In this document: positions 1-10,951 of the stretch, in pieces
Position numbering within the stretch: position 1 is the first letter of the stretch
How the letters are laid out: each line of letters begins with the position of its first letter
Source: Diplolepis rosae
Lineage: Eukaryota; Arthropoda; Insecta; Hymenoptera; Diplolepididae
NCBI GenBank assembly: GCA_030998225.1
Contig: JAPYXD010000701.1
Span: 13,066,501 to 13,130,500, forward strand
Reading direction: 5' to 3'
Length of the DNA stretch: 64,000 bases
Program-made: the position numbers and the translations under genes
The notes under the pieces: model-generated
Told to the model about the DNA's origin: nothing
The model's database searches: none
Seen by the model: the letters and a program-made list of their open reading frames with translations, nothing else

Positions 1-64
1 CAACCTCTTTCAAAACCTCCCCATCTTCTTCTTCCTCATGTATTATTTTAATTTTTGGAGCCAT
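1..64 (-). CDS. Possible 5' end of a gene leaving the window on the left
   Basis: On the minus strand an ATG at 64-62 opens a reading frame that is still open at base 1 (21 codons and one base). The peptide begins MAPKIKII and then becomes acidic (HEEEEDGEVLKEV). The context gacaATGG is a reasonable eukaryotic start. No family is recognisable from so short a piece. It could be the first coding exon of a leftward gene or a chance open frame in A/G-rich DNA. The codons look more varied than in the surrounding AT-rich filler, which mildly favours real coding. Confidence 0.35.
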   Translation of the reverse strand, partial: MAPKIKIIHEEEEDGEVLKEV

Positions 65-858
65 TGTCTAATTCAGTTCACGAACATCAAAACAATGTTT
101 GCGAGTAAAAGTACCCTCTAAATTTTCATAACTTTTATATGATTTTAAAAGTTATTCCATAAATCAATCATTTCCTTCTGTTCACTATACCGTTACCAAT
201 ATTCTAAGGACATTTTTCCTGAAAATCTGCTTTCTGTTTTATAAAAATTTGTTATTACTATGAGTGTCTTATAAATTTGGTGCAAATCGTTAGAAATGTT
301 TTTTAAGCATCATGTATATCATAAAAAGCGACTTTTGAGCTGTTCTGCACTAAAAATGTTCACGTACTTACGGTTCTGAACATTCATTGAACGATGGGAA
401 ATATTTTTTTTGAAAACTAAATGATTCGTTTTTGCCTCAGTAAATTAGAAAGTAGCGTATATTTTATGACGGATCGTATGTTTGAAGGGTCCTAAATATA
501 AATACAATAATTGATTTTGCTTTTAAAAAAAAATTGTTAACGTTCAGAATTCTAAGTAGGTAAAATTTATTGTCCATGTTTCAAGATGTTTTATTAAGTT
601 TTTACTTGGTATCTCTTAATCTAAAAAGTATTCGAAAACGAATCAAAATTTAGATTACTTTTGACTACCTGGATTAAACTGACAACGTTGGAAGTAAAAG
701 GATAAAAAAAAATTTGTTAGGATCATTTTAAGACCTTTTTTTACTGTAAAGAATGGATTTTGATAGAAAAATAGGAATTGGAAACAATAGGTGCGCTATT
801 GGAGTTGAAAACTAATCGAAAAGGATTGAAATAGTCATGCAATAGATGGAGTTGGATA
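65..858. other. AT-rich intergenic stretch, nothing recognised
   Basis: No long open frame, RNA gene or clear inverted repeat was found. If the minus-strand frame at the left edge is a real gene, its upstream region would lie here, but I see no distinct promoter motif. Confidence 0.5.
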
Positions 859-1111
859 CACGCAAAAAAATAGTTCAATAAAGTTTATAGAATTTTTCAA
901 GAGTTGGGGATACAGGCATTCACGGAACCGAGTTCTAGAAAATTTAAAGAATTTTTCAAAATAAAATGCAGAACTTTTATTGATTTTTCCTGAATGTTAC
1001 CCATTTTATCCTGAAGAGTTCTGTAAATTTTTTAGAATTCTGTTCCGTAAATGCCTGTATCCCCAATTCTCAAACAGTTCTATAAACTTTACTAAACTAT
1101 TTTTTTCCGTG
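859..1111. mobile_element. MITE with long terminal inverted repeats, TA target site
   Basis: The ends CACGCAAAAAAATAGTTCA (left) and the complement of AAACTATTTTTTTCCGTG (right) are inverted copies, and pairing runs about 90 bp inward on each side (shared words include GGGGATACAGGCATT and GGAAC). TA lies just outside both ends (857-858 and 1112-1113), the target duplication typical of Tc1/mariner-type insertions. The element is 253 bp and has no coding capacity. The CACGGA-AAAA end is shared by the elements at 10952-12083 and 51491-52951. Confidence 0.75.
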
Positions 1112-2121
1112 TAGGAACATAATGATTCTATCGTAAAGGTATTGCAGTACATTGTAAATACAATAGAAAATTTTGAGCGTGGATATTTGAAGAATAGGGA
1201 ATTATTAATAAAGGTAGATAATGGGTATAAAAAGATAGACGTGTAGACGGTACATTATTATTGCATCATTATGAATTATAATGATTATTAAATCTTATAA
1301 ATCTATTTATGACATATCGGATAAAGCTATTAGAACCAAAAAGTACCTAAACACTTTCTTGCTATGACAGTCCCTTTCAAAACACCATTTATGTTTAAAA
1401 GATTTTGAGTTATGAACATATTTTTTTTGTGTTGTAAACATGTCGAGCTTCGAGCGAAATAAAGAACATTTGCAGCACGTACTGCTATTCTTGTTCAATC
1501 AAAAGAAAATCGCGAATGAAAGCCGTCGTTTATTTGTGGAAAATTACACTGACAATGTCTCAACGTAAGACGCCTGTATGCGTTGGTTTAGACGATTCAA
1601 AAGTGGTGGTTTCGATTTGAATGACAAAGAACGCCTGGGTCAACCGAACAAAGTTGAAAATGTCGAATCGTAAGCATTTTTAGATGAAGACGATACACAC
1701 TCAACAAAAAATAGCAGAGAGGTTAAATGTTAGTCACAGAACCATTTGTGTTTGTCCGCATGATATAGGAAAGATTCAGAAGACAGAAAAAACACATCAG
1801 TTTTTTTATTACAGCAAGGCAAAGAACGAAAAGACCAACAGAATTACAAATCGTATTCCAGAAAAAAGCGTTATTTAACATAAATTTTGGAAACGCTTGT
1901 GAATATGTCACAGTTAAAGATTTAGGGGAGCGTCAATGTTTTGCTTTCTCGGCATGAAAGAAAGACTTTTTTGCATCAGATCGTTACTGGAGGCAAGAAG
2001 TGGTTATATTTCGAGAACCCAAAACGCAGAAAATCATAGGTTGATCCTGGACAACCATCAACATCGACCGCAAGACCGAATCGCTTTGGAAAGAAGACAA
2101 TGCTGTACATTTCGTGGGATG

Positions 2122-3378
2122 TTCATTTCTCGTTATTTTGGCATAGAGTCAGTTTCTTCTTATTTTTTTTGATTAAAATTATCACTATTAGATGTAAAAA
2201 TGCGCAAAAAGAAAGAAAGGCGAACGTTTCAGCCACATATGGGGACCCTCCTCAGTGCCACAAATCCAAAGATTATAAACTGACCCCAAGCCAAAATAAC
2301 GAGAAATGAACAAAAATTTTATGAATTTGGGTCAATATAATACTAGACATGTTATCAAACATGTCATTTTAAAATTAAAAAATGGCACATTCACTACAAA
2401 GCTGGAATATCTCACAGTTCTGACCATTTTCAGAACTAGTTAAATTTAATAATACTTTCAAATGTGATACTTAATATCACGAATATTTAAATTGCATTTT
2501 TATTCACTTTTAAAGATAAATTTATTATTACTTTTTCAAAAAATCTTAGAATAAATTTGAATGCGGACATAATCAACTTTCAATTTTTTTTTTATTTCTG
2601 AACATTCAGTGTTAAATGGATTGTCCATGAAGCTGATATACAAAATCGTTTTCTTGAAAAATACACGCCTTCGTCCACTCGTGAATTCACCATAAACGTC
2701 TCGAATTTCTTAACAAGGTATAGGACAATAGTCTTCTTCAAAAAGGAAAAGAACCTCTCAGGATTGCTTTATAAAAAAATTGTCAGCCAGCAAAGCCACA
2801 TGTCCCGAGTCGGTTTTTAAAACAGTTCAGATCATTCTGTGAGAGACTCCGGTAACAAAGTCCTCAAGAAAATTTTCAAAATTGAAACCTTGTTCGCGAT
2901 TGTCATTAATAACCAATTGGGCATCCTTCTTTAACAATAAAATTTAAAAAAATTTCCGGTCGGTTCGTTTGCAAAAATTTTTGTTTTTTCATTTTATCCG
3001 GTTTTTTATTCACAGTGAACTCTAAATATTTTTCAATTTGTGCTGCTGCTTTCTGGACTGCTTCATTTTGAATTGCAAGCTATGAGATAAGTTTTTGATT
3101 TATATGATAATCCTTATTTTAATTATCTCCTATATTCTAATCTTTTACAGAAATTTTGAATTAATCTTTGGATTTGTGGCACTGAGGAGGGCCCCCATAT
3201 GTGGCAGAAACGTTTTTCCTTCTTTCTTTTTACACATTTTTACATCTAATAGTGATAATTTTAATCAAAGAAAATAAGAAGAAACTGACCTTATGCCAAA
3301 ATAACGAGAAATTAACAAAAATTCTGTGAATTTGGGTCAATATAATAGTAGACATGTTATCAAACATGTCATTTTAAA
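2122..3378. mobile_element. Fold-back element inserted in the mariner
   Basis: The left arm (about 2127-2275) holds TTTGGCATAGAGTCAG, GGCGAACGTTTCAGCC and CACATATGGGGACC. The same words occur inverted in the right arm (about 3165-3325). A stretch of about 85 bp ending ATCAAACATGTCATTTTAAA is present as direct copies at 2295-2380 and 3298-3378, so the left end looks like a second, smaller hairpin. The related element at 49140-49830 has the same arms. No coding capacity is evident and no clean target duplication was found; host bases may have been deleted at insertion. Confidence 0.6.
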
Positions 3379-3511
3379 ACACGGAAAAATGATTTTACAG
3401 CATGACAACGCCCCAGCACACACAGCGAAAGCGGTCAAAGACATCATTTCTGGAAGGGCATCCACAAATTGCCAGAGCGTGGGAAAAATGTGTGGCTAAC
3501 GATGACGCATA

Positions 3512-4669
3512 AAACGTGGATCAATAAGCCCCGGGACTAACTAGGAATAACACATTTTTTTGGCAAAACTCGAATTTATTCATCAACATAGTCTCCTTCA
3601 AAAGCAACACAATCAGTCCAGCGCTTCTCTAACATTTCAATACCTTTCTTGTAGAACGATTTATCTTTGGCCTCGAAATAAGCGTTCGTTTCGGTGATGA
3701 CTTCCTCGTTGGAGTAGAATCTCTTTCCTTGGAGCATTTTTAAAGGTCTGCAAACAGGTAGTAGTCGCTGGGGGCCAGATCCGGTGAATATGGTGGGTGC
3801 GGAAGGAATTCAATGTTCAATTCATTCAATTTCGCCATGGTAGCGAGCGACTTGTGACACGGCGCATTGTCTTGGTGAAAGAGCACTTTTTTCTTCTTCA
3901 TTTGGAGCCGTTTCTCACCGATTTTGTTCTTAAAACGCATCAATTGGCCAATGTAACGTTCGCTATTGATCGTATTACTTTTTTCAAGGTAGTCGATGAA
4001 CAAAACTCCATGAGCATCCCAAAATACTGAGGCCATAACCTTACCGGCCCACATTTGCGTCTTTGGCCGCTTTGGACGCTTCTAACCGACTGCAGTCCAC
4101 TCGGCTGACGACTGCTTTGACTCCGGAGTGTAGTGATGGATCCAGGTTTCGTTCATTGTCGCATGCCGACGCGAAAAATTCGGTTTATTTCGGCGAAACA
4201 ACTCCAAACAGCGCTCGGAATCAACGACACGTTGTCGTTTTCGACCCACCGTGAGCAAAAACATATCTTTAAGGTGTCAGCTATTTCACGCAATTTTAAT
4301 TTACGGTTTTCGAAAACAATTTGGTGGACTTTTTTGATAGTTTCGGGTGTAACTACCTCATTTGGCCGGCCGGAGCGTTCAGCATCTTCAGTGTCTGTAC
4401 GACCACGTTTAAACTCAGCATACCACCGACAAATGGTTGTTTTTGATGGAGCAGAGTTCCCGTAGCACTTTTCAAGCCATTGCTGAGCTTGCAATGTGTT
4501 TTTTTTCATCAAAAAGCAATGGTAAATCAACACACGAAATTGTTTCGAATCCATGGTTTTGAGAATATGACAGGTATCTTTTGAGGGATGGTACTCATGA
4601 AAAATCATACAGAACTTTTGTTGGCAACGCCATCTATGTGTCAGTCCCGGGACTTATTGATCCACGTGG
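3512..4669 (-). mobile_element. Mariner element with TIRs and TA duplication
   Basis: The ends are inverted copies: AACGTGGATCAATAAG on the left, and CACGTGGATCAATAAG reading in from the right, followed on both sides by CCCGGGACT. TA flanks the 1158-bp element (3510-3511 and 4670-4671). The insertion split a TAC codon of the older mariner: removing it restores GCA TAC TTT TAA. The transposase lies on the minus strand and is defective (see its pseudogene entry). Confidence 0.88.
3576..4554 (-). pseudogene. Mariner transposase pseudogene (second subfamily)
   Basis: The frame begins MDSKQFRVLIYHCFLMKKN (ATG at 4554-4552) and includes the helix-turn-helix region CRWYAEFKRGRTDTEDAE. A deletion and frame change follow TLKI. 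The first catalytic Asp is replaced by Asn (TMNETWIHH for TMDETWIHH). The second (FHQDNAPCH) and third (SPDLAPSDYYLF) are present. A one-base indel after LFADL shifts the C-terminal part, which ends GDYVDE and stop at 3578-3576. About 979 nt remain of the roughly 1040-1050 expected, so 60-75 nt are missing. With one catalytic Asp gone and two frame breaks, this copy cannot make active transposase. Confidence 0.88.
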
Positions 4670-4705
4670 TACTTTTAATAAGCTGTTTTTTATCTTTCTC
4701 CCACA

Positions 4706-5552
4706 TTAAGGGAATGTGATATTTAGGAAAGTAGCAAATTTTATTGATTTCAAGTTTCTACAGGGTTTTCCAATTAATGGTTTCATTTTGAATAGCTCGC
4801 TATTTTGGCAGCTGTCATAATAAGAGGTGTCGTTTTTTGACAGTTGATAGCTAAAAACTATGCCATTAATAAAAATGGAACGATACACGTTTCAACAATG
4901 CATTGAAATTGTAAAATTCACTACAAAAATGCATGAAAATAAACCTGAATTTCACCGAAAAATCATTATGAGCGATGAAGTACATTTTTACCTTAGAGGA
5001 TCATTGCGCCTTATTTTTTCGAAAATTAAGCTGGAGCGGTTATTTCAGTGAATGGATTGCGCTATCGAACCATGATTAATGAATTTTTATGGCCAGAATT
5101 GAAAGATATGGATGTGGACGATGTTTATTTCCAACAAGACGGCACTACGTGCCAAACAAGTGGCGAAACCATCGCTCTTTTGCGTGAAAAGTTTCCAGTT
5201 TTTTTTATAAATCAAAATGAATCCTCTAATATGAAAACCCTGCACATGTTTGTGTACAAAATGCATAAACTTTTGTTTTCAAAATTTAGGAAACGGTAGA
5301 GAACCTGAAAACGGACTAGATAGACAAGGTTTAGTTTGGAGAGTGAAAAAAAGTTCAATTTTACAAACTTTATCTAAATTTCTTTTCCTTATTATCAAAA
5401 TCAACGGTATATCTATGTTCATTTTCATCTTCTCTACAATTTCACAAATTTTGAAAATAAGAATTTCATGTATTTTAGACACAAACATGTAGAAACTGGA
5501 TCTAAATATTCACATCAACTTGCTACTTTCCTCAAGTATCACATGCCCTTAA
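4706..5552. mobile_element. TTAA-flanked palindromic MITE
   Basis: Terminal repeats GGGAATGTGATA and TATCACATGCCC lie between TTAA sites at 4706-4709 and 5549-5552. Pairing continues inward: AGTAGCAAATTTTATTGATT on the left, and an inverted copy in AACTTGCTACTTTCC on the right. TTAA duplication is typical of piggyBac-type elements. It carries no transposase of its own. The same family is seen at about 31440-31945 and 40287-40510. It carries a Tc-like element at 4761-5242. Confidence 0.7.
4761..5242 (+). mobile_element. Internally deleted Tc-like element
   Basis: The ends are CAGGGTTTTC and GAAAACCCTG, with TA on the left (4759-4760) and CA on the right (5243-5244). Related MITE copies show the uninterrupted target TTTCTACATG, so the right CA is a mutated TA. 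The coding remnant starts with ATG at 4875 (MERYTFQQCIEIVKF), keeps MSDEVHF (first catalytic Asp) and FQQDGTTC (second), and runs directly into the right terminal repeat after LREKFP. Three internal deletions are seen, and one of them has the same junction as the copy at 35026. Confidence 0.8.
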
Positions 5553-5602
5553 ATGTGTTTTTTTTTTTTTTCATTAAGAATTATTAACCACCACGCCTGG
5601 TA

Positions 5603-6643
5603 TACATTGAGAATCAGCCATGTATGACTGTTACAGAACTAGAAAGTAAACTAAAGAGAGGGGATTTAAGAAACGCATAATCATACGCAGGTTGCATCTT
5701 GCATCTAGTTTTCTTGAAAATAAGGAGGTTAATGGGCACTCAAGTGTACACGTGAGATGAGATTTTATCCTTGTTATTGCTGAGCCGCCGCGTCGCGGTT
5801 ATATTATACATACAACTACATACAAATATGAATATCAACGTTTTCTAGCGAGCGTTGAAGCCGCTCTGACTTTCGCGGTTGAAGTGCTACGCCGGGTATA
5901 TATCTCGAATGAAAAGCGTCGTTTTTGCATTTGAATGAAAGACGACGCATTAACCCCTCTTTCGCAACTAGCTTTTCCGAAATATAAAGCCTCAGAATCG
6001 ACCTGACTGGCATCACGTACTATTAAGTACTTGGGGCTTTTAGATTTTGTAATTTCCTCTCTATTTATGTAGTTATTCTCAATAATTTTTTTTTCAAGGT
6101 TCATAAAACTTTCTACAAAACAGATAGTTCTTGCTTGATAAAAAGTAATTAGCTCGCTTATTACAACGTAATTAATGTACACAATTGGAAATATCAGTAA
6201 ATTTCATATGAGATTGTATGATTTGGGACAAACTCGGATAACTAGTTAAATTCTCAAAAATTTAACTTGAAAAATTAGTAGAATCAACTAAGAAACTAAT
6301 AAAATTGACTTGGTTTTCGGCTAATTTAACCGAAAATACTAGTAATTCTACTAGCCAACCAGTCAACTGGTTTAACTTACTAGTTTTTTTTTGTTGCATG
6401 AAATTTAATATCTCGTGTATATTTGCCATGTTAAATTTAATATACCAATATTGATTCACATAATTTTATTTTACGCAAATATAAAGTTATTTTTGCATTA
6501 TTTGTTATTTTCATATTTATATTTAGTTATTTTTCATACTTTGAATAATAAAGATTTTTTTTTTCATATAGACACAAATTCATTTTTAAATTATTTGAGA
6601 TATCCCAGTATTTGAAAAATTACTTAGCCTAACCTAAAAACAC
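5603..6643. other. Intergenic; one small inverted repeat
   Basis: The region holds no convincing gene. A weak hairpin-like segment (about 6238-6390) is rich in the word ACTAGT and bounded by AACTAGTTAAA and TTTAACTTACTAGTT. The 115-codon minus-strand frame at 5835-6182 has no recognisable domain. Confidence 0.4.
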
Positions 6644-6995
6644 TTAAGGTCATGGATCAACCAGATCGCGTGACCAAATTCCTGTAAAAGTTCGTATAAG
6701 ATAACTTTTTTATTTTACAAAATTTCTTACTGGGAATTTAGAAAATACAACAGAAAACGATAATGAACGTCTTTCAACTTCGTTTGAGTGAAAATTTTGC
6801 TAAAATTTTTACAGTTAACTGTAATTGTCGATAAGTTTTTTTAACTTTTTTCAAAATATTTACTAAAAAGGAGTTAAGAGACGTGCTTTATTGTCCTTTG
6901 TCACCTTTCCCAAATTTTCAAAAAGATACTTTGAAAATTAAAAAGGTTTTCTTACATGAACGAATAAATGTATTCTGATTGATCCATGACCTTAA
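6644..6995. mobile_element. MITE of the AAGGTCATGGATCAA family
   Basis: The ends TTAAGGTCATGGATCAA and TTGATCCATGACCTTAA are perfect inverted copies, and TTAA at both ends may be the target duplication. The 352-bp element is internally palindromic. Related ends occur near 30497, 31338, 31943, 33022 and 42504/43252. Confidence 0.75.
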
Positions 6996-7745
6996 ATACG
7001 TTATGAATTTTCATATTTTGACAAATTTTCAGATCAAGTCTCCCCCTGCTTGTCGCATTACTGACGTAATTAATAAGATCGTTTATTAATATTATTGATC
7101 AAATTGATTTAAAATGTTATTTACCAGATTTTATCATATACAAGTTATCAAAGAATCTAGGAAATATTCTTTTCTATTGGCAATTTGACGTATATTAAAT
7201 TTCATATACTGTATGTGCAAATCATTCCACATGCACTGGAACGCCGATTTTGAATAATCCGATTTTAACTTTTGATCTAATATAATATGTCCTATCACTT
7301 TAAAAAATATGTTCCACCACTCTTACGTACATTTCACATTCACATTGTTACATCTGTGGTAGAATCAAACTTTTTATTAATTATTTTTCATCCCTTGCAA
7401 GTTATTATTTTTAATGATGAAAACTTTAGGTGGTAAAAATAAACTGGCGTGACACACAACGCTTAATATGGCCTTGGTTGTTTATCATTCCACACTTCAC
7501 TGCCCTTGGTCGATTATGAATACACTATGCCTGAACATTATCTATAATCGACGTTCCAGTGTACTATTGTATGAAATATAATACAAAAATGTCTATAGTG
7601 TACTTTGGTCGTAAAATGAAATAAATTTGATATAACGAGCAATGTTAAAAAGTGCACATTTTCATCAGTCTAGGCAGAAGTGAATAAGTTATGATTTCTC
7701 TTACTTTTTTTGCGGTTAACATGAATATGATATCTATTTCCTCTA
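6996..7745. other. AT-rich intergenic stretch, nothing recognised
   Basis: I found no open frame of note, no tRNA-like fold and no strong inverted repeat. Confidence 0.4.
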
Positions 7746-7874
7746 CACCGAGAGAGATTTGATAACAACTAGTACCATCTTAAAGAGTAAACCAGAATCA
7801 TTTGGAAGACTTTTGCGAAAGATGGTGGTATAGTTTAGCAATTAAATCCTCGATTCTTACCATCTTTCTTAGTA

Positions 7875-9763
7875 CACTGAGAAAAAATATTTGATTGAAT
7901 CAATGAAAATAATTTGTTTGAACGACTTTCTTTGATTCACAGAAATGATTTGTTTAAATGAAATAAAATTTGTTTGATTCAAACAAAATATCTTTGAACC
8001 AAATAAATATTTGTTTGAATCAAATTAATTTTTCTTCAAAACAAAGAAATTAATGCATTGATATATGGTCGAAGATATAATTTGTTTGATTTAACCCTTT
8101 AACGCCCAGATGTGCAGAATTTTCACGTTGACTACAATGTCGTACCATTTATAGAAAAAAGATGAAAAAGGATCGGACATCCATATCCTACCATTTTTGG
8201 GGTCGCTCTTTCGAATGGCACAGTCAGAATTCTCAAAAAATGACGCTAAACCTTTTATTTTCCCAAAAATACCCAAAAAACCGCTATTTTTGGGGTACGA
8301 TTTTTTTTTTAAATATAAATTTTCACTATGTTCCCGACACTTAGGCAACTTCTAACTTATCAGAAACGTGTTCTCGAGACTTGTACTTTTAAAATATGCA
8401 TTGAAATATTTTGTTTTTCTTTGTTCTCTAATTCAAAATGGCGTCTGGACGTTTGAAATGTTTTGAAATTGAGAATATTGATCCTATTTCGGATTTTCCA
8501 GGTTACTTCGTAGTGTGATCATACGTTATTACGAATTTTGTCTCACCGATTGTGATTGGCGGAAGCAATATTAGCCCATAAAATTAAAATTCAAGATGGC
8601 GGCCTGCCATGAAGCTAGTAGAAATACGTATATTTCGAGTTTTATTACAAACCAGGATGGTGTAAAATTTGCTAGTTAGCAATCTCATAGGTTTTAGTCA
8701 TTAATAAATTCAAATCTTAGATGAGTTTTTCGAAATTTAAAATGGATGATCCAATATGGCGGACTTGTTATGTAAAATTTTATATGTCTGAAATAAAAAA
8801 ATACTGCCGCATTCTATGCGAAATTTAAAATCAAAATTATTCCTGATGTTTTTTTTATTACAAGAGTTGTTTTCGAGAAAAAAATTCCAAAATTATGAAG
8901 CTTCCCGAAATTATTCAAAATTTTCATATATCTATATTTTTTGCCTCAGACATTGCTAATATTTCATAAAATAATGTTTATATGAATCTTACATGAAACT
9001 TACTTATAATAATATGTCATTCTGATGCTGGTGTAACTTACTAATTATGCTATAGAAGTAGATGAACATTTATAGATAAATGGTAGGGGTGTGAAAGAGA
9101 CTCTAATAAATGTTGGGGAATTAGTAAATTCGCCTGCATTTTATATTTGCTGATACTCTATCTTACCATAAAAATCCATAAATGTCGATTTGTATATATA
9201 CATACTCAAATATATACAAACTCATAATAACTTATTTGTATGATCACACTACGAAGTAACCTGGAAAATCCGAAATAGGATCAATATTTCAATGCATATT
9301 TTAAAAGTACAAGTCTCGAGAACACGTTTCTGATAAGTTAGAGTTGCCTAAGTGTCGGGAACATAGTGAAAATTTAAATTAAAAAAAAAATCGTACCCCA
9401 AAAATAGCGGTTTTTTGGGTATTTTTGGAAAAATAAAGGGTTTAGCGTCATTTTTTCAGAATTCTGACTGTGCCATTCGAAAGAGCGACCCCAAAAACGG
9501 TAGGATATGGAGTTTCCGATCCTTTTTCATCTTTTTTCTATAGATGGTACGACATTGTAGTCAACGTGAAAATTCTGCACATCTGGGCGTTAAAGGGTTA
9601 AGGCAGAAATTTATTTGATTCGAACAAATATTTATTTGGTCCAAAGATATTTTGTTTGAATTAAACAAATTTTGTTTCATTTAAACAAATCATTTCTTTA
9701 AATCAAAGAAAGTCGTTCAAACAAATTCTTTTCTTTGATTCAATCAAATCTTTTTTCCCAGTG
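7875..9763. mobile_element. Middle layer: TA-flanked MITE rich in TTTGATTCAA words
   Basis: The ends CACTGAGAAAAAATATTTG and the complement of CTTTTTTCCCAGTG face each other, with TA at 7873-7874 and 9764-9765. The arms (7875-8090 and 9602-9763) contain repeated words such as AATTTGTTTGAA and TTTGATTCAAACAAA. They pair with each other once the inner element is removed. A lone end of this family is visible near 36193-36227. Confidence 0.7.
8095..9597. mobile_element. Inner layer: TTAA-flanked element with 320-bp inverted arms
   Basis: TTAA lies at 8091-8094 and 9598-9601. The terminal word CCCTTTAACGCCCAGATGTG is matched by its inverted copy at the right end. The arms (8095-8410 and 9280-9597) are near-identical inverted copies, and a further pair (8470-8528 and 9237-9297, with CTTCGTAGTGTGATCATAC) lies inside them. 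The 1503-bp element has no transposase frame. Its core holds AAGATGGCGGC and two related words. The TTAA site and CCC start suggest a piggyBac-type non-autonomous element. Confidence 0.8.
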
Positions 9764-9842
9764 TAATACATTGATAAAATTTCCTAATAATTCTGGTTTA
9801 CTATTTAAGATGGTACTACTTGCTATCAAATTTCACTCCATG

Positions 9843-10550
9843 TAAAGACTTTACCAGTCATGTGTTTTAAACATTTTTTAATTATATTATATCTTGAATA
9901 TTATTTAGGAAGCTTAATGCATAAATTTCTAACACTATTGCTATACGAAAAAATGTTGATAGTTATAGAAGCTCTGGTGAAATATGCAATAGGAAAAATA
10001 TCAAGATATGTATAAAGAAAATGTTAAAATGCTTTCTTTTTATTACGTATCGTTAGGATTTAAGTGCACCGTAGTGAATATATTTTTGTAGCATAAGCGA
10101 GTATGAAAATTAATTTTCGCGTAAACCTTGCTTGAAATCAAGACGATACTCTGAGAAAGTCGCATGACCTTAAAAATAACATAGACCGATAAAAATAATT
10201 GCAACTTGTGTGCTTACTTTAGGTTTATCAGTGGCTTTCACGCGGTTCAATAAATAACAAGGTGGCGTGCTTACCACCTTACAACCAAGGTACTCCTTGA
10301 TAAAGCGCGATTGCGGCTTCAAGTGGTGTCTAAAACGCGTTAGAATTGCGGTTTTATGGTAGAAATGCTAAATTACTTCTAACATGATAATTTCCGGAGA
10401 CGACTTGTCGAGACAATCCTTTTTTCCTGGTATGTCTATGCTCGCTCTTATTCTTATCTATATACCATTGTACACTGTCTGTTATCTGCAACTCCTATAC
10501 CTTAATACTATATTTTTTATGGAATATTGCTCGTAGAGAACTAACAAAAA
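9843..10550. other. Intergenic stretch, nothing recognised
   Basis: Mixed AT-rich sequence with no gene or repeat that I can support. Confidence 0.4.
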
Positions 10551-10893
10551 TAATTTGTAGAGATTTATGAGCACTATCAAAAACCAGGATTGGAATTTTT
10601 GATTTTTTCAAAAACACAAAAGTAGTGCTCCATCCCTCAATTTTGATTGGATGTGGCTGGTTAACGAACTTGTCCTTACTTTTTCGGCTCCGATAAAGTG
10701 TACCAAAGCTCAATTCAATCTGATAATTCTATCGAGAGTTATGCCGAACACAACCTACAGACAGACAGACAGACAGACACTTTCGTAAAAACCATTTTTT
10801 CTGACTCAGGGGGTCTCAAAACGTAAAGATTTGATGAAAATTTCGAAAGTCATTTTTCACATAAAACCAATACCTTCTCATCCATGATGAGAA
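10551..10893 (+). repeat. Dispersed repeat with ACAG microsatellite, copy 1
   Basis: A stretch of about 340 bp is nearly identical to 55259-55612 in the same orientation (shared words: ATGAGCACTATCAAAAACC, TTGATTGGATGTGGCTGG, GACTCAGGGGGTCTCAAAA). An (ACAG)n tract at about 10759-10780 has more units than the other copy. The minus-strand 72-codon frame here is a by-product. It could be the 3' part of a LINE-type element, since no terminal inverted repeat is seen. A worn fragment occurs at 44612-44662. Confidence 0.65.
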
Positions 10894-10951
10894 TGTATAA
10901 ATTATAAACTTTTAGGGCCCTTAATTTTAACGTCCAATTCTTCAAACTCTA

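Larger units (their letters stand above)
1440..4678 (+). pseudogene. Mariner transposase pseudogene, split by insertions
   Basis: The N-terminal part (1440-2121) starts MSSFERNKEHLQHVLLFLFN and continues through RWFRRFKSGGFDLNDKE, the DNA-binding region of mauritiana-subfamily mariner transposases. There are in-frame stops near codons 41 and 78 and frame changes after them. The motif around the first catalytic Asp reads TGGKKW where the family has TGDEKW, so that Asp is lost. The frame resumes at 3380 with GKMILQHDNAPAHTAKA, which carries the second catalytic Asp, and ends at 4678. The region between about residue 180 and the second Asp, and that holding the third Asp, are deleted. This is a dead copy. 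Confidence 0.85.
1310..5602 (+). mobile_element. Decayed mariner (mauritiana-type) hosting four later insertions
   Basis: Outermost layer of a nested stack. Transposase pieces on the plus strand are interrupted by a fold-back element (2122-3378), a minus-strand mariner (3512-4669, in a TA) and a MITE (4706-5552, in a TTAA). Removing these rejoins the C-terminal codons (WEKCVANDDA, then YF and stop at 4670-4678), a short 3' UTR and a likely right terminal repeat ending CACGCCTGG at 5602, followed by TA. I found no matching left repeat, so the left boundary is approximate and may be truncated. Sequence 1310-1439 would be the 5' UTR. Confidence 0.7.
7746..9842. mobile_element. Outer layer of a triple nested palindrome
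   Basis: TA sites at 7744-7745 and 9843-9844 bound a pair of inverted ends. They share GAAATTTGATA-CAA-TAGTACCATCTTAAA-like sequence and AGTAAACCAGAAT. Only about 128 bp on the left and 79 bp on the right belong to this layer. The rest is the younger element at 7875-9763, inserted at a TA. Confidence 0.65.
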
